A DNA stretch of 64,000 nt, taken from contig JAJCJC010000003.1 of NCBI GenBank assembly GCA_020555605.1, forward strand, positions 62,001 to 126,000. The letters run 5' to 3'. Position 1 is the stretch's first letter, and each line of letters starts with the position of its first letter. Position numbers and translations under genes: made by a program. The notes beneath the pieces are model-generated. The model had not been told where the DNA came from. It worked only from the letters and a program-made list of their open reading frames with translations, and ran no database searches. This DNA is from a bacterium 210917-SL.2.15 (lineage in GTDB: Bacteria; Bacillota; Clostridia; Oscillospirales; Oscillospiraceae). Below are positions 1 through 7,378 of this stretch, piece by piece.

Positions 1-288
1 CAGGTGGTGAGCCTGATCAAGCCGCAGTTTGAAGCCGGACGGGAGTTTGTCGGGAAAAAAGGGATCGTGCGTGATCCGAAGGTACACCGGATGGTGTTGG
101 AACAGTATCTGGAGCATGCAGAAGCTGCAGATTTTTCAGTTCTAGATTTGACGTATTCCCCCATTACGGGGCAAGAGGGCAACATTGAATATCTTGGCTT
201 TCTGGAGAAGGGGGCAGGCTGCAGCCGCAGACTGGATTTGCAGGCGGTGATCGATGCATCCCACCGCGCACTCAAGGGCGAGGGGTGA
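1..288 (+). CDS. tlyA: TlyA-family rRNA 2'-O-methyltransferase, C-terminal part
   Basis: This is the 3' end of a gene that starts outside the window, open from base 1 to the TGA at 286-288. The 95 visible residues carry the C-terminal TlyA signature: LIKPQFEAGREFVGKKGIV followed by SPITGQEGNIEYL. TlyA methylates ribose 2'-OH groups in 16S/23S rRNA using S-adenosylmethionine. The gene sits just upstream of nadK, argR and recN, the usual order in Clostridia, and nadK follows after 7 bp, so they are probably co-transcribed. The N-terminal S4 domain is not in view. Confidence 0.85.
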   Translation, partial: QVVSLIKPQFEAGREFVGKKGIVRDPKVHRMVLEQYLEHAEAADFSVLDLTYSPITGQEGNIEYLGFLEKGAGCSRRLDLQAVIDASHRALKGEG

Positions 289-295
289 GGGAAGA

Positions 296-1168
296 ATGAA
301 AAAAGTCGTATTGTGCCCGAATCCCTATCGCGATCACGGATTGTATATGACACAGAAGGTGCGTGAGATTTTAACGGAAACCGGCATCGAAAGTGTGATC
401 AGCCTTCCCTTTCAGCCAGAGGGCGATGTTTTGCCGAAAGAGTTGACCTATCTTCCGGTGAAAACGGCGATCAAGGGTGCAGGCCTGATGATCGCTTTCG
501 GCGGGGACGGGAGCATCCTGCATCTGGCCAAAACCGCTGCGGTGCACCATTTACCGATTTTGGGCATCAATCTGGGAAATCTCGGCTACATTGCAGAGCT
601 GGAAAGTACGGATATCGAGCTGTTGCGCAAGCTGAAAAGCGGGAAGCTGAAGCGCGAAGCGAGGATGATGCTGGATGTGCGGGTGTTTCGCGCGGACAAA
701 CAGGTCTATTCTAACATTGTTCTAAATGACGCCGTGATCACCAAAGGTGCTGTGGCTCGGGTAATCCATCTGCAGATGTACCTCAATCAAAAAGAGTTTA
801 TCAGCATCGGTGGGGATGGCATGATTTTTGCTACACCTACAGGTTCTACAGCCTATTCTCTCTCTGCTGGCGGCCCGATTGTAGATCCGGCGGCACAGAA
901 TATCCTGCTTACCCCCATCTGTGCACACACGCTGACCACATCCTCGTATGTGCTGGGACCGGATCAGGTGATTGAGGTACGCTCTGTGGGAAACGGAAAC
1001 AAGACAGTTTACCTGTCCGCAGACGGTGGAAAAGCTTTTTTGCTGCGGGAGGGAGACCGGATGGTCGTGCGCCGCGCGAAATATGAAACGGAACTGATCA
1101 AACTGAAGGACCGAAGCTTTTATGAAACGCTGTGCCGAAAAATGGCGAATCGGGAGATGAGTAAATAA
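296..1168 (+). CDS. nadK: NAD kinase
   Basis: The product (290 aa) phosphorylates NAD to NADP in the cytoplasm. The diagnostic motifs are present: GGDGSILHLAK for nucleotide binding, LGINLGNLGYIAE, and TPTGSTAYSLSAGGP. The ATG at 296 is preferred over an in-frame ATG at 254, because 254 lies inside tlyA whereas 296 is preceded by a GAGGG ribosome site. The stop codon abuts the argR start (TAAATG), so the two are translationally coupled. Confidence 0.95.
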   Translation: MKKVVLCPNPYRDHGLYMTQKVREILTETGIESVISLPFQPEGDVLPKELTYLPVKTAIKGAGLMIAFGGDGSILHLAKTAAVHHLPILGINLGNLGYIAELESTDIELLRKLKSGKLKREARMMLDVRVFRADKQVYSNIVLNDAVITKGAVARVIHLQMYLNQKEFISIGGDGMIFATPTGSTAYSLSAGGPIVDPAAQNILLTPICAHTLTTSSYVLGPDQVIEVRSVGNGNKTVYLSADGGKAFLLREGDRMVVRRAKYETELIKLKDRSFYETLCRKMANREMSK

Positions 1169-1621
1169 ATGAAAGCAAAGCGTCAGGAAAAAATTCTGGA
1201 GATTATTGCCTCTGAGCCGATCGAAACGCAGGAGCAGCTGCTGGCTGCTCTGCGCAATGCCGGCATGAACGTGACGCAGGCCACGATTTCGCGGGACATC
1301 AAGGAGTTGCATCTGGTCAAGGAACAAAACGGGCGTGGCAGTTATCATTATGCCGTTTCTGTGCATAAGGAAACTTTCAGTAACGCCGGTCGGCTGCGCA
1401 CGATCTTTCGGGAAAGTGTCAGCAGCTTTGATTGCGCGCAGAATCTTGTGGTTTTGAAAACGCTGCCCGGTCTGGCGTCTGCGGCCTGCATGGCGCTGGA
1501 TAATATGCACATCAGCGTTTTGGTGGGGTCCCTGGCCGGGGACGACACGGTGCTCCTGGTGATGCGCGACAATGAAAGCGCTGTGGCATTTTGTGAGGAT
1601 ATCCGGAAAATGATCGAGTGA
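1169..1621 (+). CDS. argR: Arginine repressor ArgR
   Basis: The 150-aa product is the usual length for ArgR/AhrC. The N-terminal winged helix-turn-helix includes QEQLLAALRNAGMNVTQATIS. The C-terminal oligomerisation and arginine-binding domain follows (LPGLASAACMALDN, and GDDTVLLVMRD near the end). The family forms hexamers that repress arginine biosynthesis genes with arginine as corepressor. The start directly follows the nadK stop. Its 3' end overlaps an upstream GTG of the recN frame. The position next to recN is conserved in Firmicutes. Confidence 0.95.
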   Translation: MKAKRQEKILEIIASEPIETQEQLLAALRNAGMNVTQATISRDIKELHLVKEQNGRGSYHYAVSVHKETFSNAGRLRTIFRESVSSFDCAQNLVVLKTLPGLASAACMALDNMHISVLVGSLAGDDTVLLVMRDNESAVAFCEDIRKMIE

Positions 1622-1671
1622 GCAGGCAGGCTCTGACGCTGAACGATACACAAGAAGGACGGTGCTGTGCG

Positions 1672-3357
1672 ATGCTGCTGTTGCTGCATATTGAGAATAT
1701 TGCTGTGATCGAACGGGCGGATATTACGTTTCAGCCCGGCTTTAATGCGCTGACGGGTGAGACTGGCGCGGGTAAATCCATTGTGATTGATGCCATGGGG
1801 GCGGTCCTGGGACAGCGCGTCTCCCGCGACCTGGTGCGTACGGGGAAACAGCGCGCATCGGTCAGCGCCATGTTTTCGGATGCGGATCCGTCGCTGGAAG
1901 CGCTGCAGGAGTATGGAATTGTGCCTGATGAGGACGGGATGATCCTGCTGCAGCGGGACATCCAGGCCGATGGAAAATCCGTATGCCGTATCAATGGCCG
2001 CCCCTGTACCGCTGCCCAACTGCGGCAGATCGGGACGGCGCTGCTCAATATCCACGGCCAGCACGACGGCCAGCAGCTGCTGGATGAAACGCAGCATATC
2101 CGTTATCTGGACAGTTTCGGCAAGGTGGATGCGCCGTTGCATACTTATCAGGAAGCCTATGGCATAATGCGGGCATTGGGTAGGGACATCGAGCGCATGC
2201 AGATGGACGATGCCGAGCGCAGCCGCCGGATCAATACGCTGGAGCGGGAGATCGAGGAGTTGGAGCGGGCGGAGCTGAAAGAGGGCGAGGAAGAGCGCCT
2301 GTTGGAACGTCGGAACCTGCTGCGCAACGGCGAGCGCTTCAGCGCGGCGATGGAGGGGGCCGACTATTGCCTGAACGGCAGCGAAAGCAGCGACGGAGCG
2401 GTTTCACAGATTACAGAAGCCGAAAACGCCCTCTCAGGGGTGCGCCAGCTTGGGGATACATTTTCCGCCCTGCTGCACCGCCTCACCAAAGTGCGCCATG
2501 AGCTTTACGACATTGCCGAAACCGTGCGGGATATGAAACAGCAATTTGATTTCTCCCCGGCGGAGCTGGATGAGATCGAAGGGCGGCTGGATCAGATCTA
2601 TCGGCTGAAAAAGAAATACGGCGCCACCGTGACGGATATGCTGGCTTATCTGGAAGGCGCCCGCACGGAATTGGATGAGATCCAGTATGCCGACGATACG
2701 TTGCTGCGGCTTCAAAAAAAATACCGCGCTGCGGAGGATACAGCAAAACAGGCAGCCGACCGGCTTACGGAAGCACGGAAACAGGCGGCCGGCGATCTGC
2801 AGGGACGGATTCTGGCGGAACTGCGGGATTTGGATATGAATAAGGTGCGCTTTGAGATCGTTGTGGAACCGAAGGTGCTTGAAGGAGATGGGCAGGATCA
2901 GGTGCGTTTCCTGATGTCGGCTAACGTGGGCGAAGAGTTGCGGCCCATTCACAAAATTGCTTCCGGCGGCGAACTGGCCCGCATTATGCTTGCATTGAAA
3001 AATGTGTTGGCAGAAACGGACCGCGTGGCGACGCTGGTGTTTGATGAAGTGGATACCGGCGTGTCCGGGCGGGCAGCCCAGAAGGTGGCGGAAAAAATGG
3101 CCGCAGTGTCCCGGCGTAAGCAGGTGCTGTGTGTAACGCATCTACCCCAGCTGGCGGCGATGGCTGATGTGCATTTCCTGGTGGAAAAAGGGGAAGAAGG
3201 GGGGAGGACGTTCACCAGGATTACCTGCCTTTCCCGTGCACAGCGCCGGAAAGAACTGGCCCGCATCACCGGTGGCGCGCAAATTACAGATGCATTGCTG
3301 CGCAGCGCAGAGGAAATGCTGGAGGATGCCGATCGTTTCCGGTCCAGACTGAAGTGA
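1672..3357 (+). CDS. recN: DNA repair protein RecN
   Basis: RecN is an SMC-like ATPase that acts at double-strand breaks. The 561-aa product has Walker A GETGAGKS near residue 30, a long central coiled coil (about residues 150-380), an ABC signature in the stretch KIASGGELARIMLALK, and Walker B LVFDEVDTGVSG. I place the start at the ATG at 1672 (MLLLLHIENIAVIE), the usual RecN N-terminus; a GTG at 1618 overlapping argR is possible but adds atypical residues. The prophage begins immediately after this gene, at its terminator. Confidence 0.93.
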   Translation: MLLLLHIENIAVIERADITFQPGFNALTGETGAGKSIVIDAMGAVLGQRVSRDLVRTGKQRASVSAMFSDADPSLEALQEYGIVPDEDGMILLQRDIQADGKSVCRINGRPCTAAQLRQIGTALLNIHGQHDGQQLLDETQHIRYLDSFGKVDAPLHTYQEAYGIMRALGRDIERMQMDDAERSRRINTLEREIEELERAELKEGEEERLLERRNLLRNGERFSAAMEGADYCLNGSESSDGAVSQITEAENALSGVRQLGDTFSALLHRLTKVRHELYDIAETVRDMKQQFDFSPAELDEIEGRLDQIYRLKKKYGATVTDMLAYLEGARTELDEIQYADDTLLRLQKKYRAAEDTAKQAADRLTEARKQAAGDLQGRILAELRDLDMNKVRFEIVVEPKVLEGDGQDQVRFLMSANVGEELRPIHKIASGGELARIMLALKNVLAETDRVATLVFDEVDTGVSGRAAQKVAEKMAAVSRRKQVLCVTHLPQLAAMADVHFLVEKGEEGGRTFTRITCLSRAQRRKELARITGGAQITDALLRSAEEMLEDADRFRSRLK

Positions 3358-3413
3358 AAGAACAAACAATCCCGGCTGCTCAGAAGAGCCGCCGGGATTC
3401 GCCGTTCTTTTTT
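3357..3413 (+). terminator. recN rho-independent terminator
   Basis: A stem of AATCCCGGC (3368-3376) and GCCGGGATT (3391-3399) closes an AGAA loop. An outer AAAGAAC/GTTCTTT pairing leads into T6 at 3408-3413. The T-tract forms the left part of the prophage attachment repeat, so both the integrated and empty sites keep a working terminator. Confidence 0.75.
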
Positions 3414-3421
3414 CTGTTTCC
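3407..3421. repeat. attL candidate (15-bp direct repeat)
   Basis: CTTTTTTCTGTTTCC occurs here and again, exactly, at 52080-52094. The two copies flank all phage-like genes: recN lies outside on the left and uraA outside on the right. It overlaps the recN terminator T-tract. The repeat is T-rich, so chance is not excluded, but its position at both composition breaks supports it as the integration core. Confidence 0.6.
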
Positions 3422-3437
3422 CCGGAAATGTCAATAG

Positions 3438-3448
3438 TAAATGCGAAA
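3438..3448. repeat. Left-end copy of the terminal motif TAAATGCGAAA
   Basis: TAAATGCGAAA lies 16 bp inside attL. Its inverted copy TTTCGCATTTA lies 15 bp inside attR (52054-52064). A further TTTCGCATTT is at 4931-4940 and a TAAATGCGA at 52008-52016. The near-symmetric placement suggests recombinase arm-type or terminal binding sites. This is inference from position only. Confidence 0.45.
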
Positions 3449-3475
3449 AAAATATAAAAATTTATTTTTAGGGCA

Positions 3476-4525
3476 TCAAGCAAGGGCGGCAATACACTCC
3501 CGGAAGCAGATTTCAGCCGTTTTCCATCCCAATATTTCACGCGGATAATTGTTCATCCATGCTTCTGCCGCCTCAATCTCCGCCGCGGACACTTTTCCGA
3601 AATCGGTTCCTTTCGGAAACTTCCGGCGAATCATTTTGTTCTGGCACTCATTTGACCCGCGTTCATACGATGAATACGGGTGGCAGTAGTAAGCCGCTGT
3701 CCTCCGCTTTCCCTTTCGCACCACGGACCGTTCTAACCTCTTCACGTCAGAGAACTCCCCGCCGTTGTCGAATGTGATCGTCTTGAATGCCTTTGCGAAA
3801 AGGTCCGCACCGAATTTCCGTTCTATGCGGTCCATTGCCTTTATAACGCTTTCCGCCGTCCGGTCTTTGATTCTTGTAATGATTTCCCATCGGGTCAAAC
3901 GCTCTGTCAGCACAAACAGGGCTTTTGACCCGTCTTTTTTGCTGTAAACCGTGTCGCCCTCCCAATGCCCGAAAGTGCTTCTCTGGTCCACTTCGTCCGG
4001 GCGTTTTTCGATATTTTTCCCATACGACGCACGCTTTCCGGTCTTTTTAACTTTCTTGTATTCTCGCTTTCGCTTCGATTTCTCCGGCAAATTGCTGTTG
4101 GTCAGGGACAGGAAAACGCCCTTTGTAATGTAACTGTAAAGCGTGCTTACGCAAATCGAGGTTTTGAACGTCCGCCCTTCCAACCTGATTTCGGCAAGGG
4201 CCGCGGCGGGCGAACGATCTTCCACGATAATCTTTCGTTCTATGTATTCCGCAAGCTCAAAGTCGCGCCCGATTTTCAGCGGTGCGCCTTTTGCGGCGAG
4301 GTTTTCGCGGTATCGCTTTTCCGCCCCGTCCGGGTTATAGCGATCTTCTGTAATCCATGTATCACCGTCCAAATACTGCCAGCGGGCGCGTTTGATTTCG
4401 CGGTAAATCGTGCTGATATGCACGTGCAATTCGTCCGCAATTTCCCGTTTTGTATGCCCCTGATTCAAGAGGGCTTCAATTTTATAACGGTCTGTTTTTG
4501 ATAAATGGCTAAATACGTGTCCCAT
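3476..4525 (-). CDS. IS30-family DDE transposase, probable prophage recombinase
   Basis: The 349-aa product has the full IS30 layout. An N-terminal helix-turn-helix comes first (KREIADELHVHISTIYREIKR). The RNase H-like DDE core follows, with Asp in HWEGDTVYSK, Asp in ITFDNGGEFSD, and Glu in GSNECQNKMIRRKFPKGTDF. The start at 4525 (MGHVFSHLSK) is chosen because GGAGG precedes it by about 7 nt. It is the leftmost prophage gene, reads towards attL, and its promoter overlaps the phage operator at 4640-4655. I see no IS ends flanking this gene alone, so it looks like a phage gene and not a passenger insertion. Whether it integrates the phage is inference. Confidence 0.85.
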   Translation of the reverse strand: MGHVFSHLSKTDRYKIEALLNQGHTKREIADELHVHISTIYREIKRARWQYLDGDTWITEDRYNPDGAEKRYRENLAAKGAPLKIGRDFELAEYIERKIIVEDRSPAAALAEIRLEGRTFKTSICVSTLYSYITKGVFLSLTNSNLPEKSKRKREYKKVKKTGKRASYGKNIEKRPDEVDQRSTFGHWEGDTVYSKKDGSKALFVLTERLTRWEIITRIKDRTAESVIKAMDRIERKFGADLFAKAFKTITFDNGGEFSDVKRLERSVVRKGKRRTAAYYCHPYSSYERGSNECQNKMIRRKFPKGTDFGKVSAAEIEAAEAWMNNYPREILGWKTAEICFRECIAALA

Positions 4526-4544
4526 GCCACAACCTCCACAAAGC

Positions 4545-4577
4545 AAAGAAACCCGCCCAATCCGGGCGGGTTTCTTT
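4545..4577. terminator. Perfect 14-bp hairpin in the transposase leader
   Basis: AAAGAAACCCGCCC (4545-4558) pairs perfectly with GGGCGGGTTTCTTT (4564-4577) around a 5-nt loop. It lies just upstream of the transposase ribosome site. On the minus strand it would be in the transposase mRNA leader, as an attenuator or translation block. On the plus strand it could stop read-through. No strong T-run follows on either strand. Confidence 0.5.
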
Positions 4578-4622
4578 CGTTCTCCCTTGTTCTTGCGGGG
4601 TTTCCTCCGCCGTTGTGGTCAT

Positions 4623-4655
4623 ATTATAGCATTTGTTTCATACTCACGCAAGTAT
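4623..4655 (-). promoter_or_regulatory. Transposase promoter with phage operator O1
   Basis: On the minus strand TTGCGT (4646-4651) and TATAAT (4623-4628) are separated by 17 bp. The operator ATACTCACGCAAGTAT (4640-4655) covers the -35 box. The same operator and box spacing recur at 6213-6245, and related ones at 6293-6321 and 7766-7794, tying the transposase to the lysogeny regulon. Confidence 0.7.
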
Positions 4656-4904
4656 TTATTTTTCGTCCTGCTCCGTCAGCCATTCCAAAGACACGTTTAG
4701 GACCTTTGCGAGAACGACAAGTTCATAATCTGTCACAAAACGCGTTCCAATTTCAATTCGGCTTACGCTGTCCCGCTCCATCGTGATTCCCTCCACCTGT
4801 AACCGGGCCGCAAGGTCCTCTTGTGTGATTTTTAGGCGGGCGCGGGCTTCTTTTACGCGGTTTCCGCAAAGATTTTTGCGCCCTTTATAGTCATATATCT
4901 TCAT
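4656..4904 (-). CDS. XRE-family repressor
   Basis: The 82-aa product is a compact helix-turn-helix protein. The XRE fold covers about residues 12-70 (ARLKITQEDLAARLQ, then RDSVSRIEIGTRFVTDYELV) and it ends LEWLTEQDEK. There is no cleavage or dimerisation domain, so induction must differ from lambda CI. The ATG at 4904 follows GGAGG by 8 nt; an upstream GTG overlaps that site. It is divergent from the lipoprotein gene, and three GTGTTAAAG half-sites lie between them. Probable role: lysogeny repressor. Confidence 0.75.
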   Translation of the reverse strand: MKIYDYKGRKNLCGNRVKEARARLKITQEDLAARLQVEGITMERDSVSRIEIGTRFVTDYELVVLAKVLNVSLEWLTEQDEK

Positions 4905-4921
4905 CGGTTGTTCCTCCACAT

Positions 4922-4982
4922 GTGTTAAAGTTTCGCATTTTTCTTGACTTTAACACGCACACCGCCGATAATTGTGTTAAAG
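4922..4982 (+). promoter_or_regulatory. Lipoprotein promoter with three GTGTTAAAG operators
   Basis: TTGACT (4944-4949) and GATAAT (4967-4972) are 17 bp apart, close to the vegetative consensus. GTGTTAAAG occurs at 4922-4930, inverted as CTTTAACAC at 4948-4956 (overlapping the -35), and again at 4974-4982 just after the -10. The adjacent XRE protein is the natural ligand. A TTTCGCATTT motif at 4931-4940 lies between the first two sites. Confidence 0.7.
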
Positions 4983-5067
4983 GTCAGAATCCAATGCTTT
5001 CAATGGATTCAAACCCGCAAAAATACGGGTCGCCCGACACAGCGGGCGGCGAAATGGAGGATTTCAC

Positions 5068-5886
5068 ATGAAAAGATTGCTTTCTCTTTTTCTTGCGGCC
5101 TGTCTTGCCCTCTCCCTCTCCGGGTGTCTTGCGGACTACGACACGCCCAAGCACGCCGAATTGTCCGAACAGTACGACTTTTACGCCGATTCGCAAAGCG
5201 CGCTTTCTTCCGGTATGGCAATCACGCCGGAACAGGCCGATGAAGTATTCATTATCCTTGTGTCCTGCGGCATGGAAGCAAAAGTAACAAATGTCACCAG
5301 AAAGGCGGGTGACGACGGGCATTGTCAGGTTTCCGCCGGGCTATACGTGTATGATGTCTATTACACCGACGGCGTGGTTGACCGCGTGGAATACAACGGG
5401 GAGGAACTTTACCCGAACCCCGCCCCGGCTCCCGTAGAACCCGCGCCCACGGATGACCCCGCCGCGCCGGAAACTCCGGCCACGCTGGAACAGGCAGTTG
5501 ACGACGCGATCACCGCGGCCAACGCCGAAAAAGAAGATGTCAGTATTTACGACGCGGCCAGCGTCGGGGAAAGTTCGGACGGCTCCTTTGTGGACATCTA
5601 TCTTTCCGGGAAAGATAATTTAACCTCGAATATGGTTCGGAAAGGAATGCTGTTGCAGGCCGCCGACATTCTGGAATCTCTGCAATCCCGCGACGACATC
5701 GGGCGCGTTTCTCTTTTTTGGTCTTTCCCGCTCGTTGATGCTTATGGCAACACTTCAACCGAAACCGTTATGAAAGTGACATTCTACAAAGATACGCTTG
5801 ATAAGATCAATTTTGAAAATTTTGATTCCGACAATATACCGGAAATCTGCGACGACTTTTACCAGCACGCGGCATTGAACGAATAA
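5068..5886 (+). CDS. Prophage lipoprotein, possible superinfection-exclusion factor
   Basis: The 272-aa product begins with a lipoprotein signal peptide: charged MKR, a hydrophobic core and the lipobox LSGC with Cys at about residue 20. A folded domain follows, then a Pro/Ala/Glu linker at about residues 118-140 (PNPAPAPVEPAPTDDPAAP) and a second domain. A GGAGG site precedes the ATG by 7 nt. It is transcribed from an XRE-controlled promoter next to the repressor and ends in a strong terminator, so it stands alone. Lipoproteins encoded beside phage repressors can block infection by related phages (for example Ltp of phage TP-J34). That role is inferred from position; I recognise no specific family. 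Confidence 0.6.
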   Translation: MKRLLSLFLAACLALSLSGCLADYDTPKHAELSEQYDFYADSQSALSSGMAITPEQADEVFIILVSCGMEAKVTNVTRKAGDDGHCQVSAGLYVYDVYYTDGVVDRVEYNGEELYPNPAPAPVEPAPTDDPAAPETPATLEQAVDDAITAANAEKEDVSIYDAASVGESSDGSFVDIYLSGKDNLTSNMVRKGMLLQAADILESLQSRDDIGRVSLFWSFPLVDAYGNTSTETVMKVTFYKDTLDKINFENFDSDNIPEICDDFYQHAALNE

Positions 5887-5889
5887 AGC

Positions 5890-5926
5890 AGAACGGCGGG
5901 CATTGAATTATGCCCGCCGTTCTTTT
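5890..5926. terminator. Bidirectional terminator between convergent genes
   Basis: AGAACGGCGGGCA (5890-5902) pairs with TGCCCGCCGTTCT (5911-5923), followed by TTT on the plus strand. It separates the lipoprotein gene from the convergent small regulator gene. Confidence 0.8.
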
Positions 5927-5928
5927 GC

Positions 5929-6189
5929 TTATTCTGATTTCTTTTTTACGTCCGCCGCGGCCTGCACTTCCGCCGCGTATTGCTCCGGGGTCAGCCCCAA
6001 AACCTCCGCCGCGATTCTGTCCGTCGCCGTTTCAATCAAATCGTTCAGGCTTTCAAAGCCGCCAGCTTCTACCGCTTTTTGATAGATCGCCTTTTTCCCA
6101 ATCTTTACATAGGGGTAAAGGCGGTCGTAATTTTCTGCGTTCCACTTGTTCTTCGCCCGTGTGTTGCACGCATACTTTTTCTTTTCCAT
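5929..6189 (-). CDS. Small putative ribbon-helix-helix regulator
   Basis: The 86-aa product has a basic N-terminus (MEKKKYACNTRAKNKWN), a short strand-like segment (DRLYPYVKIGKKAIYQKAVE) and a helix (SLNDLIETATDRIAAEVLGL). This pattern resembles small Arc/CopG-like proteins common on Clostridia mobile elements. An AAGGAGG site precedes the ATG. Its own promoter carries the palindromic operator, suggesting autoregulation. It is my best candidate for the protein that binds ATACTCACGTGAGTAT. The fold assignment is by pattern only. Confidence 0.55.
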   Translation of the reverse strand: MEKKKYACNTRAKNKWNAENYDRLYPYVKIGKKAIYQKAVEAGGFESLNDLIETATDRIAAEVLGLTPEQYAAEVQAAADVKKKSE

Positions 6190-6212
6190 GTGTCCGCCTC
6201 CTTTCTCCGCTG

Positions 6213-6245
6213 ATTATATCACTTCTTGAATACTCACGCAAGTAT
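6213..6245 (-). promoter_or_regulatory. Promoter of the small regulator with operator O2
   Basis: On the minus strand TTGCGT (6236-6241) and TATAAT (6213-6218) are 17 bp apart. Operator ATACTCACGCAAGTAT (6230-6245) overlaps the -35. It has the same design as the transposase promoter. Confidence 0.75.
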
Positions 6246-6257
6246 GAAAAAGCGCAC

Positions 6258-6321
6258 AATCTCACGTGAGTATTTTTGTGCAAATTTCCATCTTGTCTTT
6301 TCATACTCACGTGAGTATAAT
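6258..6321 (+). promoter_or_regulatory. Rightward promoter with operators O3 and O4
   Basis: TTGTCT (6293-6298) and TATAAT (6316-6321) are 17 bp apart, and the perfect palindrome ATACTCACGTGAGTAT (6303-6318) fills the spacer. A 14/16 match lies at 6258-6273. A leader of about 150 nt (6322-6470) follows, in which I see no gene. Confidence 0.75.
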
Positions 6322-6470
6322 AAAAGACAGAAAGAGGGAAGCACAACCCGCCCACCTGCCGGGGCATAAAGAATACGGCGGGGGCCAACCTTACGGGCCG
6401 ACACGAAAAGGGGGCCGACACGGTAACGACAACACTTCAACTTCTGGTTTCATATATGGGAGGTAATCAC

Positions 6471-7043
6471 ATGAAAAAGTTTGAGATTGGCAAGGAATAC
6501 TTCACACGTAGCATTTGCGACAGTGAGTGCATTTTCTCCATCAAGATCACCGGACGGACCGCAAAAACCGTTTCTTATGAGTATATGGGCGAATCCCGCC
6601 GTTCCAAGATTCGCTTCGATGATTCCGGCGAATATATCCAGCCGGACCGCTATTCTATGGCTCCCACGTTCCGCGCTGAACGTGAGGTTCAGCCGGAGGA
6701 AGAGGCCCCAACCGCGGAGGAATCCGCCGTTTCCGTTCCCGCGGAGGACGCGGCCCCCTCCAACGTGATCACTATTTCCCAGCCCGCCGACAGTGGGACG
6801 GTAATTGTAATGATCGGCCAGCGCGTCGAATGCGTCTGCGGTGCCTGCTATCCCGTTGAGGGCGGAACGGTGATCGGCTTTGAGGATGTCCCCGACGGGC
6901 GTTTCTTCCGTGGCGGCGTGTTTGCCCTGATTCGCTGGGACAGCCGCCCGGACCGTCCCGAACGGGTCCGCCTCTCCGACATTCACCGCCGCGGGTGGCG
7001 GTCTGCGGGTGGCTCTCCGCTGGGCGTGTTCGTGGCCGGATAA
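6471..7043 (+). CDS. Conserved mobile-element protein of unknown function
   Basis: The 190-aa product starts MKKFEIGKEYFTRS. This N-terminal domain (about residues 1-60) is of a type I associate with Clostridia prophages and conjugative elements. An acidic low-complexity linker follows (about 68-105). A C-terminal segment carries Cys-x-Cys-x2-Cys (CVCGAC) and GGTVIGFEDVPDGRFF. GGAGG precedes the ATG at 6471 by 7 nt. It is the first gene of the rightward accessory unit under operators O3/O4. Confidence 0.65.
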   Translation: MKKFEIGKEYFTRSICDSECIFSIKITGRTAKTVSYEYMGESRRSKIRFDDSGEYIQPDRYSMAPTFRAEREVQPEEEAPTAEESAVSVPAEDAAPSNVITISQPADSGTVIVMIGQRVECVCGACYPVEGGTVIGFEDVPDGRFFRGGVFALIRWDSRPDRPERVRLSDIHRRGWRSAGGSPLGVFVAG

Positions 7044-7050
7044 ACTAACA

Positions 7051-7079
7051 AGGGGCGGCGCAAGCCGCCGCCCCTCTTT
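7051..7079 (+). terminator. GC hairpin after the first accessory gene
   Basis: GGGGCGGC (7052-7059) pairs with GCCGCCCC (7067-7074), followed by TCTTTG. It is a weak or partial terminator, since the next gene starts only 20 bp on. A similar hairpin follows the gene ending at 8524. Confidence 0.4.
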
Positions 7080-7099
7080 GATGAATGGAGGATAGTTCG

Positions 7100-7378
7100 A
7101 TGAAATCATACAAGGGTTACACCCGCGCACAACTGATTGACATTCTGGCCGATTACGCCGTGTTCACCGCTACTGTAAACAATAATTGCGGCGGCGCGCG
7201 CCAGAACACGAATAAAGGTGACTACGTGGGCCTTTATAGCACCTATCCCATGAATTCCCGGAAGTACCCCGCGTTTTCTCTTTCCGTTATGTTTGACCGT
7301 ATGAACGCGGATATTGCAAAGGCGGCGGAGATCGCTTCTTTTCGCGTCCCCGCCGCAGGCGAAAGGGCGGTGGTTTGA
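7100..7378 (+). CDS. Small accessory protein, unknown
   Basis: The 92-aa product begins MKSYKGYTRAQLIDILADYA, and I recognise no family. A GGAGG site lies 9 nt upstream of the ATG at 7100. The stop TGA overlaps the next gene's ATG (TGATG), so the pair is translationally coupled. Confidence 0.6.
   Translation: MKSYKGYTRAQLIDILADYAVFTATVNNNCGGARQNTNKGDYVGLYSTYPMNSRKYPAFSLSVMFDRMNADIAKAAEIASFRVPAAGERAVV

Noticed and set aside
722..1651. Long minus-strand open frames opposite nadK, argR and recN
   Set aside because: They lack recognisable domains, overlap three well-supported plus-strand genes, and have the Arg/His-rich composition of antisense frames.
3476..4525. The IS30 transposase as a stand-alone insertion sequence
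   Set aside because: I found no inverted repeats bounding just this gene. Its promoter carries the phage operator, and it sits inside the att repeats, so a phage gene is the better reading.
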